From: Sphingosinithalassobacter tenebrarum
Lineage (GTDB): Bacteria > Pseudomonadota > Alphaproteobacteria > Sphingomonadales > Sphingomonadaceae
Assembly (NCBI RefSeq): GCF_011057975.1
Contig: NZ_CP049109.1
Coordinates: 1,016,001 to 1,080,000 of the forward strand
DNA: 64,000 nucleotides
Direction: 5' to 3'
Shown: in pieces, positions 40,352 through 48,169 of the stretch
Layout of the letters: the number at the start of each line of letters is the position of its first letter
Numbering within the stretch: the stretch's first letter is position 1
Program-made: the position numbers and the translations under genes
The notes under the pieces: generated by a model
Databases searched by the model: none
Told to the model about the DNA's origin: nothing
The model's input: only the letters and a program-made list of their open reading frames with translations

Positions 40352-40509
40352 TTCTCTCTCCGCATCGATTTCTCGTGGAAAATTCGAGAATTGGAGCTCG
40401 TGAGGAGCCGCTAGCAGATGGTAATAAAACTGTCATTTCTTCTGCCGGGGTGACGCGATGCGCGCAAACGGCTAACGGACCCGCCAAATCTCCACTCGGG
40501 AATCAGACC

Positions 40510-41163
40510 ATGAAATTTTTCGTCGATACCGCCGACACCGCCGAAATCCGCGACCTTGCCGCTTCCGGGCTGGTCGACGGCGTCACCACCAATCCCTCGC
40601 TGATCCACAAGGCGGGGCGTGACTTTCTCGAAGTGGTCAAGGAAATCTGCGAGATCACCGACGGGCCGGTTTCGGCCGAAGTCGTCGCGCTCGATTTCGA
40701 CGGGATGATGCGCGAGGCGGAAATCGTGCGGAAGATCGCCGACAATGTCGCGGTGAAGGTGCCGCTGACGATCGACGGGCTCAAGGCATGCAAGGCGCTG
40801 ACCGATGACGGCACGATGGTCAATGTCACGCTCTGCTTCTCGGCGAATCAGGCGCTGCTCGCGGCGAAGGCGGGCGCGACCTTCATTTCGCCGTTCGTCG
40901 GCCGGCATGACGATATCGGTTTCGACGGGATGCAGTTGATCAGCGATATCCGCCTGATCTACGACAATTACGATTTCGAGACCGAGATCCTGGTCGCGAG
41001 CGTGCGTCATGCCGTCCATGTCCTCGAATCGGCGAAAATCGGCGCCGATGTGATGACCGCGCCGCCGGCGGTGATCCGCCAGCTGGTCAAGCATCCGCTG
41101 ACCGAAAACGGCATCAAGGGGTTCCTCGCCGACTGGGAAAAGACCGGCCAGAAGATCGGCTGA
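40510..41163 (+). CDS. tal: Transaldolase, FSA/TalC type
   Basis: A 217-residue (beta/alpha)8 aldolase of the short transaldolase/fructose-6-phosphate aldolase family. The Schiff-base lysine is Lys83 in [15 protein letters not shown] near the N-terminus and [17 protein letters not shown] are typical. It transfers dihydroxyacetone units in the non-oxidative pentose phosphate route. The ATG at 40510 gives the usual MKFFVDTA start. Monocistronic by position. Confidence 0.95.
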   Translation: MKFFVDTADTAEIRDLAASGLVDGVTTNPSLIHKAGRDFLEVVKEICEITDGPVSAEVVALDFDGMMREAEIVRKIADNVAVKVPLTIDGLKACKALTDDGTMVNVTLCFSANQALLAAKAGATFISPFVGRHDDIGFDGMQLISDIRLIYDNYDFETEILVASVRHAVHVLESAKIGADVMTAPPAVIRQLVKHPLTENGIKGFLADWEKTGQKIG

Positions 41164-41180
41164 TCGCGTTACTGTCCGGC

Positions 41181-41218
41181 AAAAAAATGCGCCGCCCCGG
41201 GTCGGATCGGGGCGACGC
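41181..41218 (-). terminator. Intrinsic terminator of the cytochrome P450 gene
   Basis: On the minus strand GTCGCCCCG and CGGGGCGGC form a 9-bp stem with an 8-base loop, followed by ATTTTTTT. It is 25 bases past the P450 stop codon and 18 bases past the convergent transaldolase stop; only the minus strand has a T-run. Confidence 0.8.
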
Positions 41219-41242
41219 GAGGCGGGTCGTTGGTGATTTCGC

Positions 41243-42514
41243 TCAGGCCGGATCGAACTCCACATGGAGCGTTTCGAGCCCGCGGATGATGTAGCTCGGT
41301 TCATAGACCAGAGCGGCGCTGCCATCGTCGCCATAGACGTCGCGCGACAGGCGGATGTCCTTGGTCTGCTGCAGAAATTTCTCCAGGATCACCCGCACCT
41401 CGGCGCGCGCCAGCGGGGCGCCGATGCAGGTGTGCGCGCCGCGTCCGAAGGCGAGATGCTCCTTGATCTTCGCGCGGCCCAGCTCGAACGCCTGCGGGTT
41501 TTCCCAGCGCATCGGATCGCGGTTCGCCGCCGACAGCGCGACGATGACGCGCTTGCCCGCCGGAATTGCCATGTCGCCGATCTTCGTATCGCGCTTTGCC
41601 AGGCGGAAGGTCGCCTTGGTCGAGCCTTCCAGGCGTAGCGCTTCCTCCAGAAACGCCGGGACCAGGCTAGTGTCGGCGCGCAGCCGCGCCTGCAGGCCGG
41701 GATCGTCGCACAGGAAGCGGATCGCATTGCCAAGCAATTTCGCGCTCGTATCCTGCCCGGCGGCGAACAGGAACATCGCCGATTTCACTACTTCGACGAT
41801 GTCGGGTGTGCTGCCGTCGGGATAAGTGGCGGTGGCAAGCTCGCTCAACACGTCTTCGCGCGGGTTGGCGCGGCGATCGGTGATATAGTTCATGAAGAAG
41901 CCGCCCATGAATATCAGCGGCTGATTGGCGCGTTCGGCGGCTTCCTCCGCGTTCATGTTGCCCGGCGGCGGACCCTGGTCGATCACTTCGCGAAATTTCT
42001 CGCGATCTTCCTCGGGCACGCCCAGCAAGTCGGCGATCACCAAGGTGACGTATGGCGTGGCGATATCGTTGACCATGTCACAGCCGCCCTTCGCGACCAC
42101 GTCCGCGACCATCCGCTCGGCGAGCGCCGCCATATATTCCTCGTTGGCGCGCAGGCGGGACGGGATGAAGAGGCTTCGCACCAGCGACCGCGCGGCGACG
42201 TGCGGCGCGCCGTCATAGGTCACCATCAGCTCGAGCATCGGTTCGGCACCACGATTTGCCTCGATCTGGTCGGTGATGTCGCTGCCCTGCGGTTCGAAGG
42301 GCAGGGGGCGATCGGGAACGACCGTCTGGAAGTTCGAGAAATTCTCCGAATCAAGCAGCACGTCGACGGCTTCCTGAAAGCCGGTGACGACCACCACATC
42401 GCGGCTTTCCAGCTGGTGCACCGGACCGTGAACGCGCAGATCCTCGAAATAGCTGTACGGGTCGCGCAGCACCGACAGGTCGGTGAAATAGTCGCGGTCG
42501 GTCACGGTCACCAT
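41243..42514 (-). CDS. Cytochrome P450
   Basis: A 423-residue soluble bacterial P450. The haem-binding loop FGRGAHTCIG gives Cys363 as axial ligand, the I-helix motif is AAGQDTS, and ExxR is in EEALRLEG. No ferredoxin or ferredoxin reductase gene is next to it, so redox partners must be elsewhere and the substrate cannot be told. GGGAGAGGCGAGACG precedes the ATG. Confidence 0.95.
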   Translation of the reverse strand: MVTVTDRDYFTDLSVLRDPYSYFEDLRVHGPVHQLESRDVVVVTGFQEAVDVLLDSENFSNFQTVVPDRPLPFEPQGSDITDQIEANRGAEPMLELMVTYDGAPHVAARSLVRSLFIPSRLRANEEYMAALAERMVADVVAKGGCDMVNDIATPYVTLVIADLLGVPEEDREKFREVIDQGPPPGNMNAEEAAERANQPLIFMGGFFMNYITDRRANPREDVLSELATATYPDGSTPDIVEVVKSAMFLFAAGQDTSAKLLGNAIRFLCDDPGLQARLRADTSLVPAFLEEALRLEGSTKATFRLAKRDTKIGDMAIPAGKRVIVALSAANRDPMRWENPQAFELGRAKIKEHLAFGRGAHTCIGAPLARAEVRVILEKFLQQTKDIRLSRDVYGDDGSAALVYEPSYIIRGLETLHVEFDPA

Positions 42515-42583
42515 CGTCTCGCCTCTCCCACCGGCTCTTCTTTTATGAGCCTTTGTGTATCATAAGCGAAGCGCGCGACGCGA

Positions 42584-43192
42584 TCAATCGTCTTGCGTTT
42601 CGGGCTCCCAGCGGATGACGCGCCAGATGTACCAGCCGCCGACCAGCGCGATGAACACGATCGCGAGCGGGTTGAGCACTTGATCGATTTCGCGAAAGTT
42701 GCGGCCGAGATAATAGCCCGCACCGGCGAGAAATCCGTTCCAGATCGCGCTGCCCAATGTCGTGTAGAAGAGGAATTTGAGCCGCGGCATTTCGAGCAGT
42801 CCGGCCGGCAGCGAGATCATCGTGCGAAAGGTCGGCAGAAAGCGGAAGACGAACACCGTCATCGCGCCGCGCCGCCGGAAATGGTCGTTGAGCCGCTCGA
42901 TGTCCGACCAGTGGAGCGTCAGCCAGCGGCCCCAGCGGTCGACCAGCGGGCGCAGCCGCCGATAGCCGAGCCGCCGCCCGGCCTCGTACCAGGCGAGGTT
43001 GCCTACCACCGTGCCCGCCGTGCCCGCGATCATCAGCGGCACGATCGCCATATCGCCGCGCGCCACGGCAAGCCCGCCCAGCCCCATGATCACTTCGGAC
43101 GGGATCGGCGGCACGACATTTTCGAGGCACATCAGGATCGCGATGCCCCAATAGCCGCCCCAGCGGATCAGCGAGATCGCGAATTCGGTCAT
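42584..43192 (-). CDS. DedA family membrane protein
   Basis: A 202-residue protein with a DedA/VTT-type core: ENVVPPIPSEVIMGLGG near the N-terminus and FRFLPTFRTMISLPAGLLEMP in the second half. DedA proteins act in undecaprenyl-phosphate or phospholipid recycling and membrane homeostasis. The ATG at 43192 gives a normal N-terminus, but there is no good ribosome site; an upstream in-frame ATG at 43252 would add 20 residues. It is divergent from xerC. Confidence 0.9.
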   Translation of the reverse strand: MTEFAISLIRWGGYWGIAILMCLENVVPPIPSEVIMGLGGLAVARGDMAIVPLMIAGTAGTVVGNLAWYEAGRRLGYRRLRPLVDRWGRWLTLHWSDIERLNDHFRRRGAMTVFVFRFLPTFRTMISLPAGLLEMPRLKFLFYTTLGSAIWNGFLAGAGYYLGRNFREIDQVLNPLAIVFIALVGGWYIWRVIRWEPETQDD

Positions 43193-43271
43193 GGGGGGAC
43201 AATCCGGGGCGATGGAATAGAGTTCCGGCGGAGGATTCCTTCGGCGCGCCATATGGCCTAGAATCGCGGGG

Positions 43272-44168
43272 ATGGCCGATGCCGAACCCCTGCCGCTCGC
43301 TTTCGCGAATCACCTGGCCCGCGACCGGCGGCGTTCGGCGCATACCGTGCGCGCCTATCAGGCGACGGCCGAGCGGCTGCTGGCGTTCCTGCGCGGCCAT
43401 TGGGGCGGCGAGGTGGGCCGGGCGGAACTGGCGAAGGTGAGCGCTGCCGACTTGCGCGCCTATCTGGCGGCGCGGCGTGGCGAGGGGCTGACCAATGTTT
43501 CGGCGGCACGCGAGCTTTCGGCGGTGCGGGGTTTCCTCAAATTCGCGGGCGGCGGCGATATCGAAATGCCGCGCGTTCGCGGGCCGCGCGTCAAGAAGGG
43601 CGTGCCGCGCCCGGTTTCGCCGCAGGAGGCGATGGCGCTTGCGGAGGAAGCGAGCGAGGACGCGGCCGAACCCTGGATCGCGGCGCGCGACTGGGCGGTG
43701 CTGCTGCTGCTCTATGGCGCCGGAATGCGGATCGGCGAGGCGGTGGGGCTGACCGGCGCGGTGCTGCCGCTCGGCGAGACGCTGCGGGTGACGGGCAAGC
43801 GCGGCAAGACGCGGATCGTGCCGCTGCTGCCGCAGGTCCGCGAGGCAGTCGAGGCCTATGCCGCGCAGACGCCCTGGGGCGTGTCGAAGGACGCGCCGCT
43901 GTTTCGCGGGGCGAAGGGCGGGCCGCTGCCGCCCGGTGCGATCCGCAAGGCGGTGCGCAAGGCGCGGGCACATCTCGGGCTTTCCGAGCGGACGACGCCG
44001 CATGCGCTGCGGCACAGCTTCGCCACGCATCTGCTCGGGCGCGGGGCCGATTTGCGGGCGCTGCAGGAGCTGTTGGGCCATGCCAGCCTCAGTTCGACGC
44101 AGATCTATACGCAAGTCGATGCGGCGCATCTGCTCGATGTCTATCGGAATGCGCATCCTCGGGCTTGA
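43272..44168 (+). CDS. xerC: Tyrosine recombinase XerC/XerD
   Basis: A 298-residue site-specific recombinase that resolves chromosome dimers at dif. It has the SAM-like N-terminal core-binding domain and the catalytic residues Arg (GMRIGE), Lys (KRGKTR), His-x-x-Arg (HALRHSF), His (LGHASL) and Tyr (IYTQVD). Length and housekeeping neighbours argue for chromosomal Xer rather than a phage integrase. I cannot separate XerC from XerD with certainty. Confidence 0.92.
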   Translation: MADAEPLPLAFANHLARDRRRSAHTVRAYQATAERLLAFLRGHWGGEVGRAELAKVSAADLRAYLAARRGEGLTNVSAARELSAVRGFLKFAGGGDIEMPRVRGPRVKKGVPRPVSPQEAMALAEEASEDAAEPWIAARDWAVLLLLYGAGMRIGEAVGLTGAVLPLGETLRVTGKRGKTRIVPLLPQVREAVEAYAAQTPWGVSKDAPLFRGAKGGPLPPGAIRKAVRKARAHLGLSERTTPHALRHSFATHLLGRGADLRALQELLGHASLSSTQIYTQVDAAHLLDVYRNAHPRA

Positions 44169-44187
44169 GCCCATTCCGCAAACTCCA

Positions 44188-44279
44188 CCGTTGGCACTGA
44201 GCTTGTCGAAGTGCCGTTCTTCTTTCGCGACCGCTGGATGAAGGCAAAACGGCGCTTCGACAGGCTCAGCGCAAATGGA
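44188..44279. repeat. Paired inverted REP-like element, type B, copy 2
   Basis: Left arm 44188-44217 and right arm 44249-44279 are inverted copies of the CTTCGACAAGCTCAG unit with a few changes (CTTCGACAGGCTCAG in the right arm). The centre shares GGATGAAGGCA with copy 3 at 45277-45368. It lies between the convergent xerC and gshB genes. Confidence 0.88.
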
Positions 44280-44301
44280 GGTTGGGAGCGCTGGGCAGTT
44301 G

Positions 44302-45264
44302 TTACCCCCGCTCCGCCACGCGGCGTTCGATCGCGTCCCAGATCATGCCGGCCGTGTCGGTGCCGTTGAACTTGTCGATCGCGACGATGCCGGTCGGCGA
44401 GGTCACGTTGATCTCCGTCAGCCATTCGCCGCCGATCACGTCGATGCCGACGAAGATCAGCCCGCGCTTCTTCAGTTCCGGCGCCAGCGCTGCGCAGATT
44501 TCCTTCTCGCGTTCGGTAAGATCGGTTTTCGCCGCCATGCCGCCGACCGCGAGGTTCGACCGGATTTCGCCTTCGCCGGGGATGCGGTTGACCGCACCTG
44601 CGACTTCGCCGTCGACCAGCACGATGCGTTTATCACCTTTCGCCACGCCCGGCAGGAACGCCTGCACCATATGCGGCTCGCGATAGGCGGTGTTGAACAC
44701 TTCGATCAGCGAGGAGAGGTTGTTGCCGTCGCTGTCGATCTTGAAGATCGCCTTGCCGCCATTGCCGTGGAGCGGCTTGACCACGATCGAGCCGTGTTCG
44801 GCGAGGAAGGCCTTGGCTTCTTCCAGGCTGCGCGTCACCAGAGTCGGCGGCATGAAGCGCGCATAATCGAGCACGAACACCTTTTCGGGCGCGTTGCGGA
44901 CATTGGCGGGGTCGTTCACCACCAGCGTCCTGTGCGCGATTCGTTCGAGCAGGTGCGTCACGGTGATATAGCCCAAGTCGAAGGGCGGGTCCTGCCGCAT
45001 CAGCACGACATCGGCCTCTTCGCCCAGATCGAGCTTCACCGGATCGGCGAAGGTGAAGTGATTGCCTTCCTCGCGGCGCACGGTGACGGGATGCGCCTTC
45101 GTCCAGACGCGGCCGTCGGCATAGTTCAGCGCCTCGGGGGCGTAGTGGAACAGCCTGTGCCCACGCGACTGCGCCGAAAGCATCAGCGCGAAGCTGGAAT
45201 CGCCCGCGATGTTGATCGAATCGAGCGGGTCCATCTGGACGGCGACGGTGAGTGGGGTTGCCAC
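44302..45264 (-). CDS. gshB: Glutathione synthetase
   Basis: A 320-residue ATP-grasp enzyme that joins gamma-glutamylcysteine and glycine. Typical segments are VAVQMDPLDSINIAGDSSF at the N-terminus, VVLMRQDPPFDLGYI, the ATP-grasp loop KPLHGNGGKAIF and the metal-binding end EINVTSPTG. The start is GTG at 45264. Type B repeats lie on both sides; gshA is not in the window. Confidence 0.97.
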   Translation of the reverse strand: MATPLTVAVQMDPLDSINIAGDSSFALMLSAQSRGHRLFHYAPEALNYADGRVWTKAHPVTVRREEGNHFTFADPVKLDLGEEADVVLMRQDPPFDLGYITVTHLLERIAHRTLVVNDPANVRNAPEKVFVLDYARFMPPTLVTRSLEEAKAFLAEHGSIVVKPLHGNGGKAIFKIDSDGNNLSSLIEVFNTAYREPHMVQAFLPGVAKGDKRIVLVDGEVAGAVNRIPGEGEIRSNLAVGGMAAKTDLTEREKEICAALAPELKKRGLIFVGIDVIGGEWLTEINVTSPTGIVAIDKFNGTDTAGMIWDAIERRVAERG

Positions 45265-45276
45265 GACTTCAGTTCT

Positions 45277-45368
45277 CCGTTGGCCCTGAGCTTGTCGAAG
45301 GGCCGTACTTTCCTTGCGACTGCCGGATGAAGGCAGAACGGGGCTTCGACAAGCTCAGCCTAGACGGC
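45277..45368. repeat. Paired inverted REP-like element, type B, copy 3
   Basis: Left arm 45277-45306 and right arm 45338-45368 repeat the CTTCGACAAGCTCAG unit in inverted orientation, with the same central GGATGAAGGCA as copy 2. It lies in the yraN-gshB gap, just upstream of the gshB start. Confidence 0.88.
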
Positions 45369-45392
45369 AGATGGGAGCGGGTGGGGCGCATT

Positions 45393-45773
45393 TCACCCGA
45401 TCCATGCGTTTTCGATGTGGCGGGGCAGCGTGCGCGGCGCCACCAGCATCACGTCGATGCGGATATCGTCGTCCGGCCCGGCATAGCGCGGCATCAGGAT
45501 TTCCGCCGCCGCGGCAATGCGGGCAAGCCGGCGTTCGTCGATCGCATGGTCGAGTTCGGCGCTGGTCGCGCGGGTCTTTACCTCGACAAAGGCGATCAGC
45601 TTGCCCTTGCGCGCGACCAGATCGACTTCGCCCGAAGGCGTCCGCACGCGGCGATCAAGGATGCGCCAGCCCTTGAGCCAGAGATACCAGGCGGCTCGGC
45701 GTTCGCCGTCGCGGCCGCGCAGTTCGGCTGCCTGGCGGGATGGAGCAGGCGGGCGTTTCGTGGTTCGTGCCAT
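45393..45773 (-). CDS. yraN: YraN/UPF0102 family nuclease-like protein
   Basis: A 126-residue protein of the UPF0102 family, a small Holliday-junction-resolvase-like fold. The conserved core GRDGERRAAWYLWLKGWRIL and the acidic/lysine pair in GEVDLVARKGKLIAFVEVKTR (restriction-endonuclease-like E-x-K) are present. Its ATG overlaps the rsmI stop by one base (TGATG). The rsmI-yraN pairing is a conserved arrangement in proteobacteria. Confidence 0.93.
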   Translation of the reverse strand: MARTTKRPPAPSRQAAELRGRDGERRAAWYLWLKGWRILDRRVRTPSGEVDLVARKGKLIAFVEVKTRATSAELDHAIDERRLARIAAAAEILMPRYAGPDDDIRIDVMLVAPRTLPRHIENAWIG

Positions 45774-46720
45774 CAATCCCCCTCCCGCTTGCGGGAGGGG
45801 TTAGGGGTGGGCTCGCGCTGTCCGCTGGCGGAATCGTTTGAGGAGGTCGGGTGCCCACCCCCGGCCCCTCCCGCAAGCGGGAGGGGAGGATCCTTCATCC
45901 CCAGCGCCCTTGCGTAGAGCGCCTTGCGGTCGAGGCCGAGCTTCTTCGCCACTTCGCCTGCCGCCTTGGAAGCGGGAAGGCGCGAAAGCGCCTCGGCGAG
46001 CGCGGTGTCGGCATCTTCCTCGGTGGCCGGCGGCGCTTCGCCGGGCGGGCCGACGATCACCACGATCTCCCCCCTGGGCGGGGCATCGGCATAGCGTTCC
46101 GCCAGCATCGACAGGCTGCCCGTCACGCATTCCTCGAATTTCTTGCTGATTTCGCGTGCCACGGCCGCTTCGCGATCCCCCAATCCTTCGGCAAGCGCCG
46201 AGAGGCAGGCGGAGAGGCGCGGGCCCGATTCGTAGAGGATCAGCGTCGCGCGCACGCTCGCGATTTCGGCGATCGCCTCGGCGCGTGCCTGTTGCTTGGG
46301 CGGAAGGAAGCCGAGGAAGAAGAAGCGATCGGTCGGCAGCCCGGCCAGCGTCAGTGCGGCGACGGCCGCGCAGGGGCCGGGAATCGTCACCACTGCATGG
46401 CCCGCCGCGCGCGCGTCGCGCACCAGCTTGTAGCCTGGATCGGAGATCAGCGGCGTCCCAGCGTCCGAAACCAGCGCCACAGCCTCGCTTGCCATTCGCG
46501 CGATCAGCCCGGGACGAACGGCTTCGGCATTATGGTCGTGATAGGGCGTCATCGGTCGCTTCGTCCCGATGTGCTGAAGCAGCCTTGCCGTCACACGACT
46601 GTCCTCCACGGCAACCAGATCGGCGTTCATGAGTATTTCAGCAGCGCGTGGAGACAGATCGCCGAGATTGCCGATTGGCGTAGCGACGATATAGAGGCCG
46701 GGCGACAGGGCAGATGACAT
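45773..46720 (-). CDS. rsmI: 16S rRNA 2'-O-ribose C1402 methyltransferase RsmI
   Basis: A 315-residue tetrapyrrole-methylase-fold enzyme that methylates C1402 in the ribosomal P-site. Motifs: GLYIVATPIGNLGD at the N-terminus, ALVSDAGTPLISDPGY and IPGPCAAVAAL. The family-like part ends at about residue 279 (ALGMKD). The last 36 residues are encoded entirely by a type A repeat element (45779-45886), giving a Pro/Gly/Ser/Arg-rich tail. ATG 46720 is used. The gene is divergent from the LpoA-like gene. Confidence 0.95.
   Translation of the reverse strand: MSSALSPGLYIVATPIGNLGDLSPRAAEILMNADLVAVEDSRVTARLLQHIGTKRPMTPYHDHNAEAVRPGLIARMASEAVALVSDAGTPLISDPGYKLVRDARAAGHAVVTIPGPCAAVAALTLAGLPTDRFFFLGFLPPKQQARAEAIAEIASVRATLILYESGPRLSACLSALAEGLGDREAAVAREISKKFEECVTGSLSMLAERYADAPPRGEIVVIVGPPGEAPPATEEDADTALAEALSRLPASKAAGEVAKKLGLDRKALYARALGMKDPPLPLAGGAGGGHPTSSNDSASGQREPTPNPSRKREGD
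45779..45886. repeat. Paired inverted REP-like element, type A, copy 2
   Basis: Left unit around the palindrome CCCCTCCCGC-TT-GCGGGAGGGG at 45779-45800 and right unit ending at 45886 are inverted copies of the unit seen at 20989-21098. Here the whole element lies inside the 3' end of rsmI and stays in frame, with the rsmI stop and yraN start just beyond it. Confidence 0.9.
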
Positions 46721-46731
46721 CGGGGAGAGAC

Positions 46732-47928
46732 ATGGCAGACGCAATACAGATTCGGCAACATAAACGGCGCGGAATCATGCGCTGGGCTGCCATTGGCCTG
46801 ATGACGATGGTCGCGGCCTGTTCTTCGGGCCCGCGAATCATTCCCGAGCCGGAACGGCCCCCGGTAACCCAGCCCACCCCGACTCAGCCGGACGTTCCGG
46901 TCGATCCCGGCCTGCCGCAGGATGAAGCGCGCCATCGCGTCGCATTGCTGGTACCGATGTCGGGTACGAACGCCGGTGTCGGCCGCTCGCTGGCCAATGC
47001 GACTCAGCTCGCCCTGCTCGATACCAATGCCGACAATATCCGAATCACCACCTATGACACCGCGACCGGCGCGGCCGCCGCAGCAACGCAGGCGATCGCC
47101 GACGGCAACGGCCTGATCCTCGGCCCGCTGCTGGCCGACGATGTCCGCGCCGTATCGCCGATCGCGCGGCGTGCGCATGTGCCGCTGCTCAGCTTTTCCA
47201 ACGATGTCAGCGTGGCGGGCAACGGCACCTATATCCTGGGCTATGTCCCGTCGCAGTCGATCGGCCGCGTGGTCGATTATGCGCGGTCGAGCGGAATCAC
47301 CGATTTCGCCGGGCTGATGCCGGGCGGCCTTTACGGCGAGCGCGCGTCGACCGCCTTCCTGCGCGCGGTGGAGGATGCCGGCGGCCGGGTGGTCGCGATG
47401 GAAACCTATGACGGACGGTCGGGTTCGCTGGCGAGCGCGGCCAACCGGCTCGGCGCCGATCCTTTCCAGGCGGTGCTGATCGCGGGCAGCGGCGATACCG
47501 CCGCCGCCGCCGTGCCGCTGCTGCGCCGCACCGATGGCGGCGCGACCGCCCGGGTGCTGGGCACCGAATTGTGGAATTCGGATTCGTCGATCGGATCGAA
47601 ATCGGCGCTTGAAGGCGCATTCTTCGCCAGCGTTTCGAACAACTACTACCGGCAATATGCCGCCAAATATCGTTCGCGCTTCGGCTCGGCTCCCTATCGC
47701 CTGTCGACGCTCGGCTATGATTCGGTGCTGCTGACCGTGCGGATCGCGCGCGACTGGCGGGTCGGCCAGCCTTTCCCCGAAGGCCGGTTGCTGGCGAGCG
47801 ACGGGTTTGCCGGGCTCGACGGGGCGTTCCGTTTCGGCCGCGACGGTATCGCCCAGCGCGCGCTTGAGGTGCAGGAAATCCGCGACGGCTCCACCGTCAC
47901 GGTATCCTCGGCCCCGCGCGGCTTCTGA
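46732..47928 (+). CDS. LpoA-like lipoprotein, penicillin-binding protein activator
   Basis: A 398-residue lipoprotein: signal with lipobox VAAC (Cys30), a Pro-rich spacer (about 35-58) and a periplasmic-binding-protein fold (ALLVPMSGTNAGVGRSLANATQLALLD, later LILGPLLADDV). The family includes the C-terminal domain of E. coli LpoA, which activates PBP1A in peptidoglycan synthesis. The helical N-terminal LpoA domain is absent. The divergent position next to rsmI and near yraN is the same as lpoA in E. coli. ATG 46732 follows CGGGGAGAGA. Confidence 0.88.
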   Translation: MADAIQIRQHKRRGIMRWAAIGLMTMVAACSSGPRIIPEPERPPVTQPTPTQPDVPVDPGLPQDEARHRVALLVPMSGTNAGVGRSLANATQLALLDTNADNIRITTYDTATGAAAAATQAIADGNGLILGPLLADDVRAVSPIARRAHVPLLSFSNDVSVAGNGTYILGYVPSQSIGRVVDYARSSGITDFAGLMPGGLYGERASTAFLRAVEDAGGRVVAMETYDGRSGSLASAANRLGADPFQAVLIAGSGDTAAAAVPLLRRTDGGATARVLGTELWNSDSSIGSKSALEGAFFASVSNNYYRQYAAKYRSRFGSAPYRLSTLGYDSVLLTVRIARDWRVGQPFPEGRLLASDGFAGLDGAFRFGRDGIAQRALEVQEIRDGSTVTVSSAPRGF

Positions 47929-47936
47929 TTCGCTCG

Positions 47937-47967
47937 GCGGGGAAGCGCCGACGGCGCGCTTTCCCGC
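47937..47967. terminator. Hairpin after the LpoA-like gene, possible terminator
   Basis: GCGGGGAAGCGC and GCGCGCTTTCCCGC form a nearly complete 12-bp stem beginning nine bases after the stop codon. There is no T-run directly after it. Confidence 0.4.
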
Positions 47968-48089
47968 GAGTCGGGTCAGAAATTGCAATAGCCTGAAACC
48001 CACGGTTTTCCGTTCAAAGTTCGCACAGGGTCGTGACGTAACCCGCGCGTGCCCGCCCGCCCGCGCGCGCCTGCGCGAAGGTGGCGCAG

Positions 48090-48111
48090 TATAATGGAAC
48101 GTATCAGGAAC
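48090..48111 (+). promoter_or_regulatory. Candidate LexA (SOS) box overlapping a perfect -10
   Basis: TATAAT at 48090-48095 is followed two bases later by GAAC-N7-GAAC (48097-48111), the direct-repeat form of the alphaproteobacterial LexA operator. The site lies between the convergent LpoA-like and hemW genes, upstream of neither. No -35 is visible at 17 bases and no small open frame follows. By chance about one such GAAC/GTTC pair is expected in a window of this size and composition, so this is only a candidate. Confidence 0.35.
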
Positions 48112-48169
48112 ATTCGTTGTAGGACAGCGGAAATTCCGGGTTACTCCCTTCCCTCTTAGGGAGGGGGAT

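Noticed and set aside
41243..42514. Cytochrome P450 as part of a biosynthetic cluster
   Set aside because: Neighbours are transaldolase, DedA, XerC and gshB; there are no carrier proteins, synthases or redox partners.
43272..44168. Tyrosine recombinase as a sign of a mobile island
   Set aside because: The protein has XerC/D length and sits among housekeeping genes; no attachment-site repeats, tRNA junction or phage genes nearby.
46627..48003. Minus-strand frame opposite the LpoA-like gene, downstream of the LexA-like site
   Set aside because: Antisense to a clear lipoprotein gene; low-complexity Arg/Gly composition. I did not use it as the target of the LexA-like box.
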